Positions 26,513-37,476 of a DNA stretch of 64,000 nucleotides are shown here, piece after piece. Numbering within the stretch: the stretch's first letter is position 1; each line of letters begins with the position of its first letter. This stretch comes from Chamaelirium japonicum (Eukaryota; Streptophyta; Magnoliopsida; Liliales; Melanthiaceae). The position numbers were made by a program, and so were the translations under genes. A model generated the notes under the pieces. It was not told the DNA's origin and ran no database searches. It was given only the letters and a program-made list of their open reading frames with translations. Location: NCBI GenBank assembly GCA_947650365.1, contig CANTAL010000208.1:246001-310000 (forward strand), in the 5' to 3' direction.

Positions 26513-26769
26513 GCTGAAAGCTATTTTCTTCCTTCTATTCTATTCTGTTTAGATCTAGATCCAATACGAGAGTGTTTAGATCTAGTCTCTTGTTAACTGT
26601 TAGAATTCCTTTGATTTTTCATAAGTTTGACGGTGTCGAGGAAAGCTTGACAAACCGGCATTAAATTGCCCTAGGAAGCTTGGTACTTAAGCGAGCCAAG
26701 TGCTCCACCTCCTTCCTGGAGCTGACCTGGCCGTCAAATTTTTAAAAATTCAAAAGGAACTCTTCCTTG
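26513..26769 (+). other. copia-2 leader; no standard tRNA-Met PBS
   Basis: The sequence after LTR-b (GCTGAAAGCTATTTTC) has no TGGTATCAGAGC motif, so this family seems to use another primer or the site has decayed. About 260 bp to gag. Confidence 0.55.
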
Positions 26770-27246
26770 ATGACTACTGAGATAGAGAGGAAACCTAGCA
26801 AGTCTAGTGAGAAGCCTGAACCATTCGATGGGAAGAACTTTAAGAGATGGCAGATGAAACTTAGGTTCTATCTGACTGTCCTTAAGGTTGTCGACCTTAT
26901 CTCTTCCGAGAAGCCTACCCTTATCTCTAAGGATGATGGCTCATCTAACCAAACCGACTTAGACTCCTGGGAAAGGCAGGATTATCTGTGTAGGAACTAT
27001 ATCCTCAACTGCCTTGTCCCCGACCTATATGGTGTTTACTTCACCTGCAAGTCCGCCAAAGACCTGTGGAACTCCTTAGAGAAGAAGTACGCCACAGAGG
27101 ACGCCGGGTCGAAGAAGTTTGTGGTCGGGAAGCTGCTGGAGTTCAAGATGGAAGATGGGAAATCTGTAGTCTCCCAACGTGAGGAGATACAGATTATCAT
27201 CCATGAGGTCATTGCTGAGGGGTACAAAATCTGCGAGGGATTCTAA
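26770..27246 (+). pseudogene. copia-2 Gag, N-terminal part
   Basis: Starts MTTEIERKPSKSSEKPEPFD and continues GKNFKRWQMKLRFYL, the UBN2-type copia Gag domain; the middle contains DLWNSLEKKYATEDAGSKKF. I prefer ATG 26770 over the upstream in-frame TTG. It is cut by TAA at 27244-27246, and a second in-frame stop follows at about 27280. After that the same frame continues, so this is nonsense decay rather than a frameshift. Confidence 0.87.
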
Positions 27247-28452
27247 GTGGCAACTATCATAGAGAAGTTGCCTCCCTCGTAGAAGGAGTATAAGAACAGT
27301 TTGAAGCACAAGAGGAAGGAGATGACCCTGGAAGACCTTGTTGTCCGAATCCGTATAGAGGAGGACAATCGAGTGTCGGAGCAAAGGGAGCGAGCCTCTA
27401 TGATAAAAGGAAAGGCCAACCTCGTGGAGGGGAAGTCTTCCAAAAAGAAGGCTCTTGCTCCTAAGCCCTGGGAGAAGAACAAGCAATCCAAGCCCCAGTT
27501 CAAAAAGAAGTCGAAGGGAGACTGCTTCGTTTGTGGCAAGCCAGGTCACCTGGCTAGGGAGTGCCGCTTCAATGCAGCTAATCGGCCGAAGAACAAGTCC
27601 GAGGCGAACGTGGCACAGAGCGGCTACTTCTCGGCAGTGGTGACGGAGGTCAACCTAGTCAGCAACCTTGCAGACTGGTGGGTGGATACGGGAGCTACTC
27701 GACATATATGTGGGTCGAAGAGCTGCTTCTCCACCTACACCCCTGCAGAAGAAGGCGAGTCGATGTACATGGGGAACTCCTCAGTTGCTCAAGTTACTGG
27801 GAAAGGGAATGTAATTCTGAAGTTCACCTCTGGAAATATTCTGACTCTGAAGGAGGTGCTTCACGTCCCAGACATCCGGAAGAATCTGGTCTCCGGAGCA
27901 ATGCTGAGCAAGAAGGGCTACAAGCTTGTATTTGAGTCGGACAAATTTGTCCTGACTAAGGGAGGGTCTTTTGTGGGAAAGGGTTATCTTGATGAGGGCT
28001 TATTTAAACTGAATGTAACCTCTTTCAATAATGATAATAAAATATCTTCTTCTGCTTACTTGTGTGATTCTTTTGATCTGTGGCATGCTAGACTAGGACA
28101 CGTTAACTCTAAAACCCTTAAAAGGTTAGTTAACTTAGGTAGTGTACCTAAATGTGTTCCATCCTTAAATGGAAAGTGTGGCATATGCGTAGAGGCTAAA
28201 TATGCCAAGAAACCTTTTAAGAGTGTAGAGCGTAGCCTAGAAACCCTAGACTTGATGCACTCAGACGTGTGCGACCTTAAAGGTTACACTACGAGAGGAG
28301 GGAACAAGTACTTCATCACATTTATTGATGATTGTTCCAGACATTGTTCAATCTTTCTCCTTAAGAGTAAGGACGAGAGCTTGTCCAAGTTTAAATCCTA
28401 TAAGTCTGAGATAGAAAACCAGTTAGGGAAGAGGATCAAAGTCCTTAGGTAG
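27247..28452 (+). pseudogene. copia-2 Gag end, protease and integrase start
   Basis: Same frame as the upstream segment. One stop near 27280, then a basic Gag tail and the CCHC knuckle CFVCGKPGHLAREC, aspartic protease WWVDTGATRHIC, GAG-pre-integrase LWHARLGH ... CGICVEAK, and the first integrase Asp in LMHSDVCD. It ends at TAG 28450-28452 directly before DRGGEY, where a sense codon normally stands. The domain order identifies Ty1/copia. Confidence 0.88.
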
Positions 28453-30090
28453 GACAGAGGAGGTGAATATGAGTCCGGAGAATTCACTAAATTTTGTGAA
28501 GACAACGGTATAATTCATCAGACCACGGCTCCATATTCCCCTCAGTCTAATGGAGTAGCTGAGAGGAAGAACAGGACCTTAAAGGACATGGTCAATGCCA
28601 TGATGATCAGTTCAGGGGTACCTACGAACCTGTGGGGGGAAGCTGTGCTCTCAGCAGCACATGTTCTTAATAGAATCCCATTTAAGGAATCTGAGCAGAC
28701 TCCTTATGAGATTTTGAGAGGTAGGAAGCCATCGTATAAATACCTCAAAGTGTGGGGTTGTTTAGCGAAGGTATCCATACCTAACCCTAAGAGGACCAAG
28801 CTAGGTCCTAAAACAGTTGACTCTGTATTCATGGGATATGCCCAGAACAGTAGTGCGTATAGGTTTTTAGTAATCCATTTTGAAAACCCATACATAGATG
28901 ATAATACCATCATCGAGACTAGGGATGCCGAATTTTTTGAAAATCGGTTTCCTTTTAGAGAGAGGTCTGAAAAACCTCAGGAGCCCAGTACGCTTGAGAG
29001 GCCTGCTCCTAGACAGAGGGATGACTCTTCAGATAATGAAGAGATCGAACCTAGAAGGAGCAAGCGAGCTAGGACTGGTACTTCATTTGGGCCTGACTTC
29101 ATTACATATCTAGTGGAAGAGGATCCAACTAGTTATAATGAAGCCATGACCTCAGCTGACTCTATCTTTTGGAAGGAAGCTATAAATAGTGAACTTGAGT
29201 CTATAATATCCAATAACACCTGGGAGCTAGTTGAGCTACCTCCTGGTTGTAAAACAGTTGGATGTAAATGGATATTCAAGAAGAATCTTAGGGCAGATGG
29301 ATCCATAGAAAGATATAAGGCTAGGTTAGTTGCTAAAGGATATAAGCAGCGAGAGGGAGTAGACTTCTTTGATACTTACTTATCAGTGACTAGGATTACA
29401 TCCATTAGGTTGCTTATAGCTATAGCTGCTATCCATAACCTTGTAATTCACCAGATGGATGTAAAAACTGCATTCCTAAATGGAGAATTAGAGGAAGAGA
29501 TCTACATGGATCAGCCCGAAGGCTTCATAGTGCAAGGTTTGGAGAAGAAGGTTTGTAGACTAAAAAAGTCTCTTTATGGTCTCAAACAGGCTCCAAAACA
29601 ATGGCACGAGAAGTTTGACCATGTGTTAACTTCAAGTGGTTTCAGAATTAATGAATCAGATAAATGTATCTACACTAAGGTCAATAACTTGACTTGTGTG
29701 GTTATATGTCTCTATGTAGATGATATGTTGATCTTTGGAACCAACTTAGAAGTAGTGGTCAAGACCAAGGACTTCCTGAGTAGGCACTTTGATATGAAGG
29801 ACTTAGGAGCTGCAGATGTCATTCTTGGAATCAAAATTAAGAGAGATTCCAATGGCATAGCTCTATCTCAATCTCACTATATCGAGAAAGTGCTTAGGAA
29901 GTTCGGTCATATTGATTGTCTACCTGCTAGAACGCCATATGATCCTTCAGTACACCTGAAGAAGAATTTAAGGCCTAGTGTATCACAACTAGAATATTCT
30001 AGGGTAATTGGCAGTCTCATGTATATCATGAACTGCACGAGACCCGATATTGCCTATGCGATAGGTAGACTTAGTAGATACACTATTAAC
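28453..30090 (+). pseudogene. copia-2 integrase C-part and reverse transcriptase, cut by Tat element
   Basis: Begins DRGGEYESGEF (second integrase Asp); QSNGVAERKNRTL holds the Glu. RT follows with KTVGCKWIFKK, YKARLVAKGYKQREGVDFF, QMDVKTAFLNGE and the active site LYVDDMLIFGTN near 29711-29746. It reaches CTRPDIAYAIGRLSRYTIN, where the Tat LTR enters at 30091; the open frame then runs on for about 115 codons into that LTR, which is meaningless. Skipping the insert, the frame resumes with [13 protein letters not shown] at 42867. Confidence 0.9.
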
Positions 30091-30824
30091 TGTGGGTGCA
30101 AATTTTGGCAAGAAGTCTGCAAACAGCGGGACCCACCGGCCCTGCCTGGTGGGCCCCCGAAGACTACCACGGGACCCACCAGCCCTGCCTGGTGGCCCAC
30201 GAAGACTACCATGGGACCCACCGGCCCCGCCTGGTGGGCCCCCGAGTACCACAGCGGGACCCACCGGCCCTGCCTGGTGGGCCCCCGAAGACAACAGCGG
30301 GACCCACCAGTTTTACCTGGAGGATCCCCAGATACGACAGCAGAAAACCGCCATTTACCACCAGAGAATCCTATAAATAGCAGAGCCTTCGAATGTAAAT
30401 GGATCGAAATCCAAGAGGGCAGATCGAACTCTCAGTTCTAAAAACCAGAGCTCTGGGATTTCCAACTTCCCATCTACCATCTCTCTTTGATCTTCTTCTC
30501 TTCATCGAAGAGATCAGAGTGTTTCTAGTGATACTCGGCCTGTCGAGATCACTTCGACATAAGTGTTAGTTAATTCGGGTTGCTCCCTATAGCACGGAGA
30601 CGTAGGCTTCGGCTGAACTCCGAGATCACATCTCGTGTCTACTCTCTGATTGCATCTCTCTGTTTACATATCAAAAGCTTCAACTTCGATCAACAGATCG
30701 ACCAACGATCTTCGACGTCAACTTCAACTCCAATCGATAGATCGAACAACGATCTCTTCGACTTCAACTCCAATTGACTGGTGCTGCAAAGCTCTTCGAG
30801 TCGGCACGAAGATTTTCCCCCACA
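30091..30824 (+). repeat. 5' LTR of Tat-plus
   Basis: 734 bp. Contains four to five copies of a GGGACCCACCGGCCCTGCCT-type repeat of about 46 bp (30126-30330) and a CTATAAATAGC box (TATAAATAG at 30372-30380), the probable promoter. Confidence 0.93.
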
Positions 30825-30825
30825 G

Positions 30826-30846
30826 TTTGGCGCCGTCTGTGGGATC
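30826..30846 (+). other. Primer binding site of Tat-plus
   Basis: TTTGGCGCCGTCTGTGGGAT just after the LTR. TGGCGCC is a form seen in Tat/Athila elements. The complement ends in GGCGCCA and contains a T-loop-like TCCCAC, so it fits a tRNA 3' end; which tRNA is not decided here. Confidence 0.8.
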
Positions 30847-30986
30847 CGAACGAAAAGTCCAACTCTTCGCTACTACTCGATCGGTTGAGCATACAACCAA
30901 TCTTGATAGCCAAACTTCCTCGCCTCCTCGGTTGATCAGACAACTGATCGGACGTCGGCACTCTCGTTGCACCCTTCGCTCTCTGA

Positions 30987-31988
30987 ATGGCGAGAACCAA
31001 ACATCAGGGTCAACCAGAAGGAAGTAACACTCAACAACAACCTCGTCCTGAGACTCGTTCAATTAGTCAAAGGCTCAACTTCGGATAGCCCCTTGCTGTC
31101 CCCGAGATAGGGGTTCGTTCAGGAAGTGGGAGATCTGTCGATCGACCTATCGCCCACCCCGCGCGACAGTCAATTGGGCAAACAACACCCGCTCCTGCTG
31201 AAGACCCTCCATCGACCTACCAAATCTCTGCGGTCGACTTCCAACTGCTCCAATTGGCGAAGCAAAACACCACCCTCACCGCTGAGAGGGATGCTCTGAA
31301 GAAAGCAGCTTCCGAGGCTGGGATCGCTCTACCTATTCCCTCTACGAGTGAGAGGGTCGATCTTCCTCGACATTCAATTCACTCCGAGCAACGGAGGTCA
31401 ATGGGCACTGCTGCCCTCGAGAGGATCCGACGCGACCCAACTCCCTCTGCTGCCCCCTGGAAGCAGAGTGTTTGGGATCGCCTTGACGACGAGTCTTCCC
31501 AATCGTCTTCTGGCCGCAACTGCGACAAGAGGGCACCTTCAAAGCTCAACATACCAAGGAGGCACCAAATGAAAGGCGCTCCTTCAAAGAGTCGAGTTTC
31601 CCCTTCCATTCCACTTCAGCGTGGGCTTGGATCGGACCTCCGACATCGACTTCAACCGGCCAATACTTTAGTGCCTGAGCAAGACCTTGCGATCTTGCCT
31701 CTTGACCCATCTCTAGGTCGAGGACATGGTCGTAGGGATGGATATTCATCTGCCGGGCCTCTATATCGAAGCCTCTTCGAGTCAACATTTCCAAGGGGAT
31801 GGAGAACTCCTATCCTCCCCAAATTCAACTGCATACGAGGAGACCCTACTCTCCATATCCTCGCATTCAAGCAAGCTCTAACGCCACATGAAGAAGAAAA
31901 CAACGTGCTCTGCCGCACCTTCGCAGGAAGTCTCGATGAGCCGTCGCTCGACTGGTATCATAATCTCCGAGCTGGGTTCATTACCTAG
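30987..31988 (+). pseudogene. Tat-plus Gag, N-terminal part
   Basis: ATG 30987 starts MARTKHQGQPEGSNTQQQ, matching the start of the better preserved copy at 48107 (minus). TAG at 31086-31088 and TAG at 31986-31988 interrupt it; in the minus copy both sites are CAG (Gln), so each is a C-to-T change. Between them lie a Ser/Arg-rich linker and the beginning of the gag domain (LPKFNCIRGDPTLHILAFKQ). Gag builds the particle. No other shifts noted. Confidence 0.88.
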
Positions 31989-33455
31989 TTCGATGTTTTA
32001 GCTAAACTCTTTGTGCAACATTATCAGCTCAATCTGAAGCCCGAGAAGAAACTCGACTCTCTCTATCGACTAAGGATGGGTGCTGACGAGACTCTCCGAA
32101 GTTTTACTAGGAGGTTTCGCAACGAGCATGCTGCCCTCTCTGGAAGACATCTGGATGATGAAGCCATCATGTTGGCTTTCCAGAACGCTCTCCGCTTCGA
32201 TCTACACATCTACAACGACTTCATCCGCAATCCCCCTCCTTCTCTGGGTGCTATGTTCGATCGAATCCAGAGAGAGATCGAGGTCGAAGACGATCAAGTC
32301 GCTCGAAAAGGGCGAGAAACAAAACGAAGGCCTGCGGAGAGAGAAGCTCCCAAGTATGCTGCCAAGGCTCACAATGCTGAGGCAGCAGCCCCTCCAACCA
32401 ATAAACGATCAAAGAATGGCGGGCGTCGATCTCCAACAAAGACCACTTTCACCGAGTGGAATATACCGGTCGAACAAATACTCGACCGCATTCAACACGA
32501 GGAATTCCTTCGGAGGCCCAATCCTCTTCAGCCAAACTCCAAATTCACAGCAGACAAAACAGTCTACTGCGAATTCCATCGAAGTCACGGCCACTCTACC
32601 GACCGATGCTATCGGTTGAAGTTCCATCTTGAAGACTTACTGCGAGAGGGCCACCTTCAAGAATTCGTCAACAACGGGCACGATCAACGTCGAACCTCTG
32701 CAAAGAGGAAAGAAGTGTGTTGGATACATCAAATCTCCTCTGACCGGCAACCTATCTCTGTGAATGCCAATGTCTTTGGCATTCATGGATCATTGCACAA
32801 CCAAGCAATGACCGGGAAAGAAGTCGATCGGCAAATTCGGCGCATCTTCCATGTTCGATCTACTGCAAATAAAGAAGATACCTGGATCGAGAAGCCCATC
32901 GAAGGTCTTGCTTGGCCGTCCATCGTCTTCAACGACACTGATCTTCAAGAAGTTCATACTCCACATCGAGACCCTCTGGTCTTGAAACTCATCATTGACG
33001 GAAGCACCGTCAATCGGATCCTCGTCGACACCGGGAGTTCTATCGATATTATGTTCTCAGACTGCTTCAAACGTCTGGGACATAAATATCAAAGTCTCGA
33101 CGTCGTCCCGACCGTGATCACTGGCTTCAACGGCGAACAAAGCATCACGGTGGGCGAATCGAGATTCACTCTGGACCTCAGCCAAGAGACTCGAGTCTCG
33201 GTGAGGTTTGCCATTGTCGAAGGGGTCCCCAGTTACAACGCCATCCTCGGGCGACCATTCCTCCATCAGATCAATGCCATCTCCTCTTCTTATCATCAAC
33301 TACTCAAATTTGCAACTGGCGAAGGCATCATCTGCATCCGAGGTGATCAGCAAGCTGAAAGGTCTTGTGAGGCTGCAGCGGCTAAGATAGATCGCAAGAT
33401 CAACATCGCTCCTCCAAAGCGGCCACGAGATGAAGCTGGTCCCTCTTCCAAATAG
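31989..33455 (+). pseudogene. Tat-plus Gag C-part and aspartic protease
   Basis: Continues in frame from the stop at 31988. Retrotransposon-gag domain (LDSLYRLRMGADETLRSFTR ...), then a Cys/His knuckle YCEFHRSHGHSTDRC of the C-x2-H-x4-H-x4-C type frequent in Tat Gags, then a retropepsin domain with RILVDTGSSIDIMF (DTGSS at 33027-33041) and AILGRPFL. It ends at TAG 33453-33455 after GPSSK. The same frame continues on the far side, so this was part of one polyprotein. Confidence 0.88.
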
Positions 33456-35753
33456 CAATCAAAGGAGATTCCGCTGACCAAACCTCCACCAATCGAATGG
33501 GAAGCATCACCTTCAGTAGAAGAAGTCATCCCAATCAACATAAGCAGCGGAGATCTACCTCGACAAACTTTCATTGGTACCGGTCTTAGCGACGCAGAAG
33601 CGCAAGACATGGTATCCTTCCTCAAGTCCAACATCGACGTCTTCGCTTGGTGTTTCGAAGACATGCCTGGCATCAATCCAGATGACGCTTGTCACCGACT
33701 TGCGATCAAAGAAGAGGTAAAGCCTATCAAGTAGAAGCCACGCACCATTCGACCAGAGCTACAAGTTGCTGTTCAAGAAGAAATCACCAAGCTACTCGCA
33801 GCAGGCTTCATCCGTGAAGTAGAGTATCCTACTTGGATCTCAAATATTGTTGCTGTTCCGAAGAAGAATGGGAAAGTCAGAGTCTGCATCGACTTCACCA
33901 ACCTCAACAAGGCTTGCCCCAAAGACCCATTTCCCATGCCAAGGATCGATAGACTCGTCGATGCCACTGCTGGCCACGAGTTATTGTCTTTCATGGATGG
34001 GTATTCTGGATACAATCAAATTCCACTTCATCCAAACGATCAAGAGAAGACTTGCTTCGTGACTAGCCGAGGTCTCTACTGCTATAATGTAATGCCGTTC
34101 GGCCTCAAAAATGCTGGATCTACCTATCAAAGGCTAGTCACCAAGATGTTCGAAAATCAGATCGGTCGCAACGTCGAAGTATATGTCGATGATCTCCTTA
34201 CCAAGAGTTCCGTTCGGAGCAAGCATCTTTCCGATCTGGCGGAAACCTTTCAAGTTCTTCGAAAATATCGTATGAAGCTCAATCCAGCTAAGTGCGCTTT
34301 CGGAGTTCAATCGGGCAAATTCCTGGGTCACCTTGTGACCAGGAGGGGTATCGAAGCTAATCCCGACCAAATCCGAGCAGTTCTGGATATGCCTTCACCT
34401 ACAAACCGAAAAGAAGTTCAACGCCTCACTGGAAGGTTAGCAGCACTCAATCGATTCATCTCAAAATCTTCCGATAAGTGTAAGCCTTTCTTCGACAAAC
34501 TACGAAAGGCAGACACCTCCGGCTGGAGTCCAATCTGTGAGGAAGCATTTCAAAGCATCAAGAAATATCTGGTGCAAGCTCCAATCTTGACGGCTCCACT
34601 TCCAAAAGAAGACCTGTGGCTTTATCTCGCCGTGACCGATCAAGCAATCAGCGCGGTTCTAGTCAGTAGAAGAGAAGGCATCGAGCATCCAGTCTACTAC
34701 ATCAGCCATACTCTCCTTCCAGCTGAAACTCGTTACTCAAAAACTGAGAAGGTTATCCTGGCCTTGCTCACTGCATCGCGCCGTCTCCAACCATACTTCG
34801 TCTCCCATCAGATCACTGTTATTTCAGAACACTCGCTCAAAGATATCGTCGACAAAGCTGGTCGAGCTGGTCGAATGACCAAATGGGTGATCGAAATGAG
34901 TGCTCTGGGGATTCAGTTCGAACCTCGCACTTCTATCAAAGGTCAAGCTGTTGCTGATTTTCTAGCTGACTTTCCAGTTGAAGACCCCATCACTTGGGAA
35001 GAAGATGTCGACATGCGCTTAGAAGATGAGGGCAATACTCCGATCAACCTTGCAACAAAAATTGACCCAAGTCTCGAAGCTATTGCTGCAACTCCTCCAT
35101 GGAAGCTTTATACTGATGGAGCTTCAAGTTCGATCGGTTCGGGAACTGGGATAGTCTTAGTATCCCCCGAACTTGATCATCTACAGAAGGCCACTCTCCT
35201 AGGGTTCAACGCCACCAACAACGAAGCCGAATACGAAGCACTTATTTCCGGACTCGAAATGGCGGAATCTCTGGGGGTAGATCGAATCATCATCTACAGC
35301 GACTCCCAGTTGATCATAAGACAAATCAATGGAGAGTACACAGCTCGTGAAGAAAGAATGCAACTCTATTTAGCCTTAGTACGATGTCTTCAACAACATT
35401 TTACCATGACTGAGTTCGTTCAAATTCCAAGGGCAGAGAATCGAGAAGCAGATGCCTTAGCCAATGCTGCCTTCGTCCTCGGAGACTCGCTCGGAGGAAG
35501 GCAAATACAGATTGATTATCAAGAAGTGCCCAAGACCATCCCCGATCAACAGATCCTTGCTACTACAAAAGGATCTGGGGGTGAAGATCAACTGACATCG
35601 ATCCTCACTACTACGAGTGAGCTTGAAGACTGGAGACGATTGATTTTCGACTTCTTCAAGCATGGCAAAATACCGGAAGATCCAAATCAAGCCCGAAGAC
35701 TTCAAAGGAAGCTCCCCTGCTACACTATTCAAGGAGAAGATCTATATTATTAA
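33456..35753 (+). pseudogene. Tat-plus reverse transcriptase, RNase H and second (archaeal-type) RNase H
   Basis: In frame, one stop at 33732-33734 near the RT start (EVKPIK, then KPRTIRPEL). RT motifs: GKVRVCIDFTNLNKACPKDP, FMDGYSGYNQI, YCYNVMPFGLKNAGSTYQR, VYVDDLL near 34178. A degenerate first RNase H follows (ISAVLVSRREG, YYISHTL, RYSKTEK). The second RNase H shows LYTDGASSSIGSGTGIVL, NNEAEYEALISGLE, IYSDSQLI and READALAN, an intact D-E-D set. Having a second RNase H of archaeal type is a mark of the Tat lineage. It ends at TAA 35751-35753 (EDLYY, stop); integrase follows in the same frame. Confidence 0.9.
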
Positions 35754-36326
35754 TCTCATAATGGGATATTGCTCAAATGCCTTGGCCCAGAGCAAGCAAA
35801 AGCAATCCTGGTTGATATCCACTCTGGAGCTTGTGGAAATCATTCAGGAGGAAGATCTCTTGAAGCCAAGACGAAGCTACAAGGTTACTACTGGCCTACA
35901 ATGGCAAAAGATGCTCGACAAGTTGTTCAAAGATGCGAGCCATGCCAACGACACGCTCGAGCTATCCATCTCCCTGCAGATGAGCTTCACCAACTATCAA
36001 GCCCCTGGCCTTTCCATCAATGGGGGTTAGATTTCTTGGGTCCTTTCCCTCCAACTCCGAGCAAGAAGAAGTATTTACTGCTGGCCACTGATTACTTTAC
36101 CAAATGGGTTGAAGCTGTGCCCCTCTTCCGAGAGACTGACGACGAAGTGATCAAATTCGTTCGGCATAACATCTTCTCAAGGTTCGGTACACCTCAAGTT
36201 CTTATTGCTGACAATGGAGCTCAATTTGATTTCGACAAATTCCGAGAGTTCTGTCTGAACAACGGTATCAAGCTATTCTATTCAACTCCAAGATATCCTC
36301 AGTGCAATGGTCAAGCTGAAGCCTAA
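35754..36326 (+). pseudogene. Tat-plus integrase, zinc and catalytic part
   Basis: HHCC zinc domain (DIHSGACGNHSGG ... RCEPCQRHAR), then the DDE core: Asp in WGLDFLGPFPP, Asp in LIADNGAQFD, and Glu in PQCNGQAEA directly before stop TAA 36324-36326. Integrase joins the cDNA to the genome. The stop follows the catalytic Glu by one codon, so the catalytic residues are still encoded but in separate pieces. Confidence 0.87.
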
Positions 36327-36866
36327 AATAGAGCTATTCTTGGTATACTCAAAAAGAAACTCAACGACAAGAAAGGATTGTGGGAGAAAGTCCTACCTAA
36401 AGTTCTTTGGGGGTATCGCATAACTCCGAGAAGATCAACAGGGTTCTCACCCTTTCGTCTAACATATGGATCGGAAGCAGTACTCCCAACAGAAAATATA
36501 TCAAGTACTTTGAAGACCAAAGCAGTTGAAGAAGGAATCAACGAAGAACTACGAATCAATGATCTAGACTTCTCAGAAGAACTACGAGATCAAGCATCCC
36601 TTCGTGTGGCCAAGTACCAGCAGAAGATCAAAAGAGCCTACGATGAGAAAGTCTATAAGAGACAATTCCCAGTGGGCAGCCTAGTTCTCAGAGCAGTTTT
36701 TTACAACACTAAAGAGCACAACAGTGGGAAGCTTGCTCCCAACTGGGAAGGTCCATATATCGTTGAATCAGTAGGAGGCAAAGGTTCTTACAGACTGATC
36801 ACACCAGAAGGAGATAGACTGCCTCGAGCTTGGAATTCTAGGCACCTCAAGATGTTCTATCCATGA
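36327..36866 (+). pseudogene. Tat-plus integrase C-terminal part
   Basis: Same frame. WEKVLPKVLWGYRITPRRST is the end of the catalytic domain; YDEKVYKRQFPVGSLVLR and the terminal LAPNWEGPYIVESVGGKG form the GPY/F-like C-terminal domain, ending ...SRHLKMFYP at TGA 36864-36866. No chromodomain follows, as expected outside the chromoviruses. The GPY/F-like tail is also preserved in the deleted element at about 46230-46392. Confidence 0.88.
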
Positions 36867-36981
36867 TGTAAATTCTGTGATAAATAAAGATCTCTTTCAA
36901 GTATTCAAATGTGCCAGTGTTCAGCTTTTCAATTCAAGTTCTGAAGCAGTTTCAAGTTATCCATATTCAAATTACCAGGTC

Positions 36982-37312
36982 TTTTAACAAGTTTGGGTGT
37001 TCGAGTTGCGACTCAACCCCTTACTAGCAAATGTTAAAAACTGACCATATTCAAGTTACCAAGTCTTTTTAACAAGTTTGGGTGTTAGAGTTGCGACTCA
37101 ACCCCTTACTGGCAAATGTTAAACTGACTTTCAAATTTCAATATTCAATTTCAATCAATTTCAATATCGTCTAACAGGTTTGGGTGCTTGAGTTGCGACT
37201 CAACCCCTCACATTCAAGTGTTACACGAATTCAAGTTCAATTTTCAAGTTACAATAAGTTTGGGTAATTGAGTTGTGACTCGACCCCTTACATTCAAGTG
37301 TTTGTATTTACA
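36982..37312 (+). repeat. Hairpin-forming repeats behind Tat-plus pol
   Basis: Four diverged units of about 85-100 bp. The first (36982-37039) reads TTTTAACA ... GGGT ... GAGT-TGCG-ACTC ... ACCC ... TGTTAAAA, an 8-bp outer stem, an inner stem and a TGCG loop. The second (about 37068-37123) keeps it, the third has TTGAGT-TGCG-ACTCAA, the fourth is worn. The related element at 43516-48964 has the same plan with different stem bases. Confidence 0.75.
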
Positions 37313-37476
37313 TTCCAATACCATTCAGGACACAGCATTCAAAGGCATTCAACAAGACATTCAATCTTCAAAACATCAAAAATCTCTATTATCAAAAAAT
37401 TGATCAAGTACAGGAGTGAGCTGTTACATATCGAAAGTTTACAAGATTCAAACGATAAAAAAGACGACAGAAGATT

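Noticed and set aside
31342..31609. Antisense frames within Tat gag
   Set aside because: Mirror frames of a GC-rich coding region, interrupted and without domains; unlike the 3' antisense gene they have no splice or promoter support.
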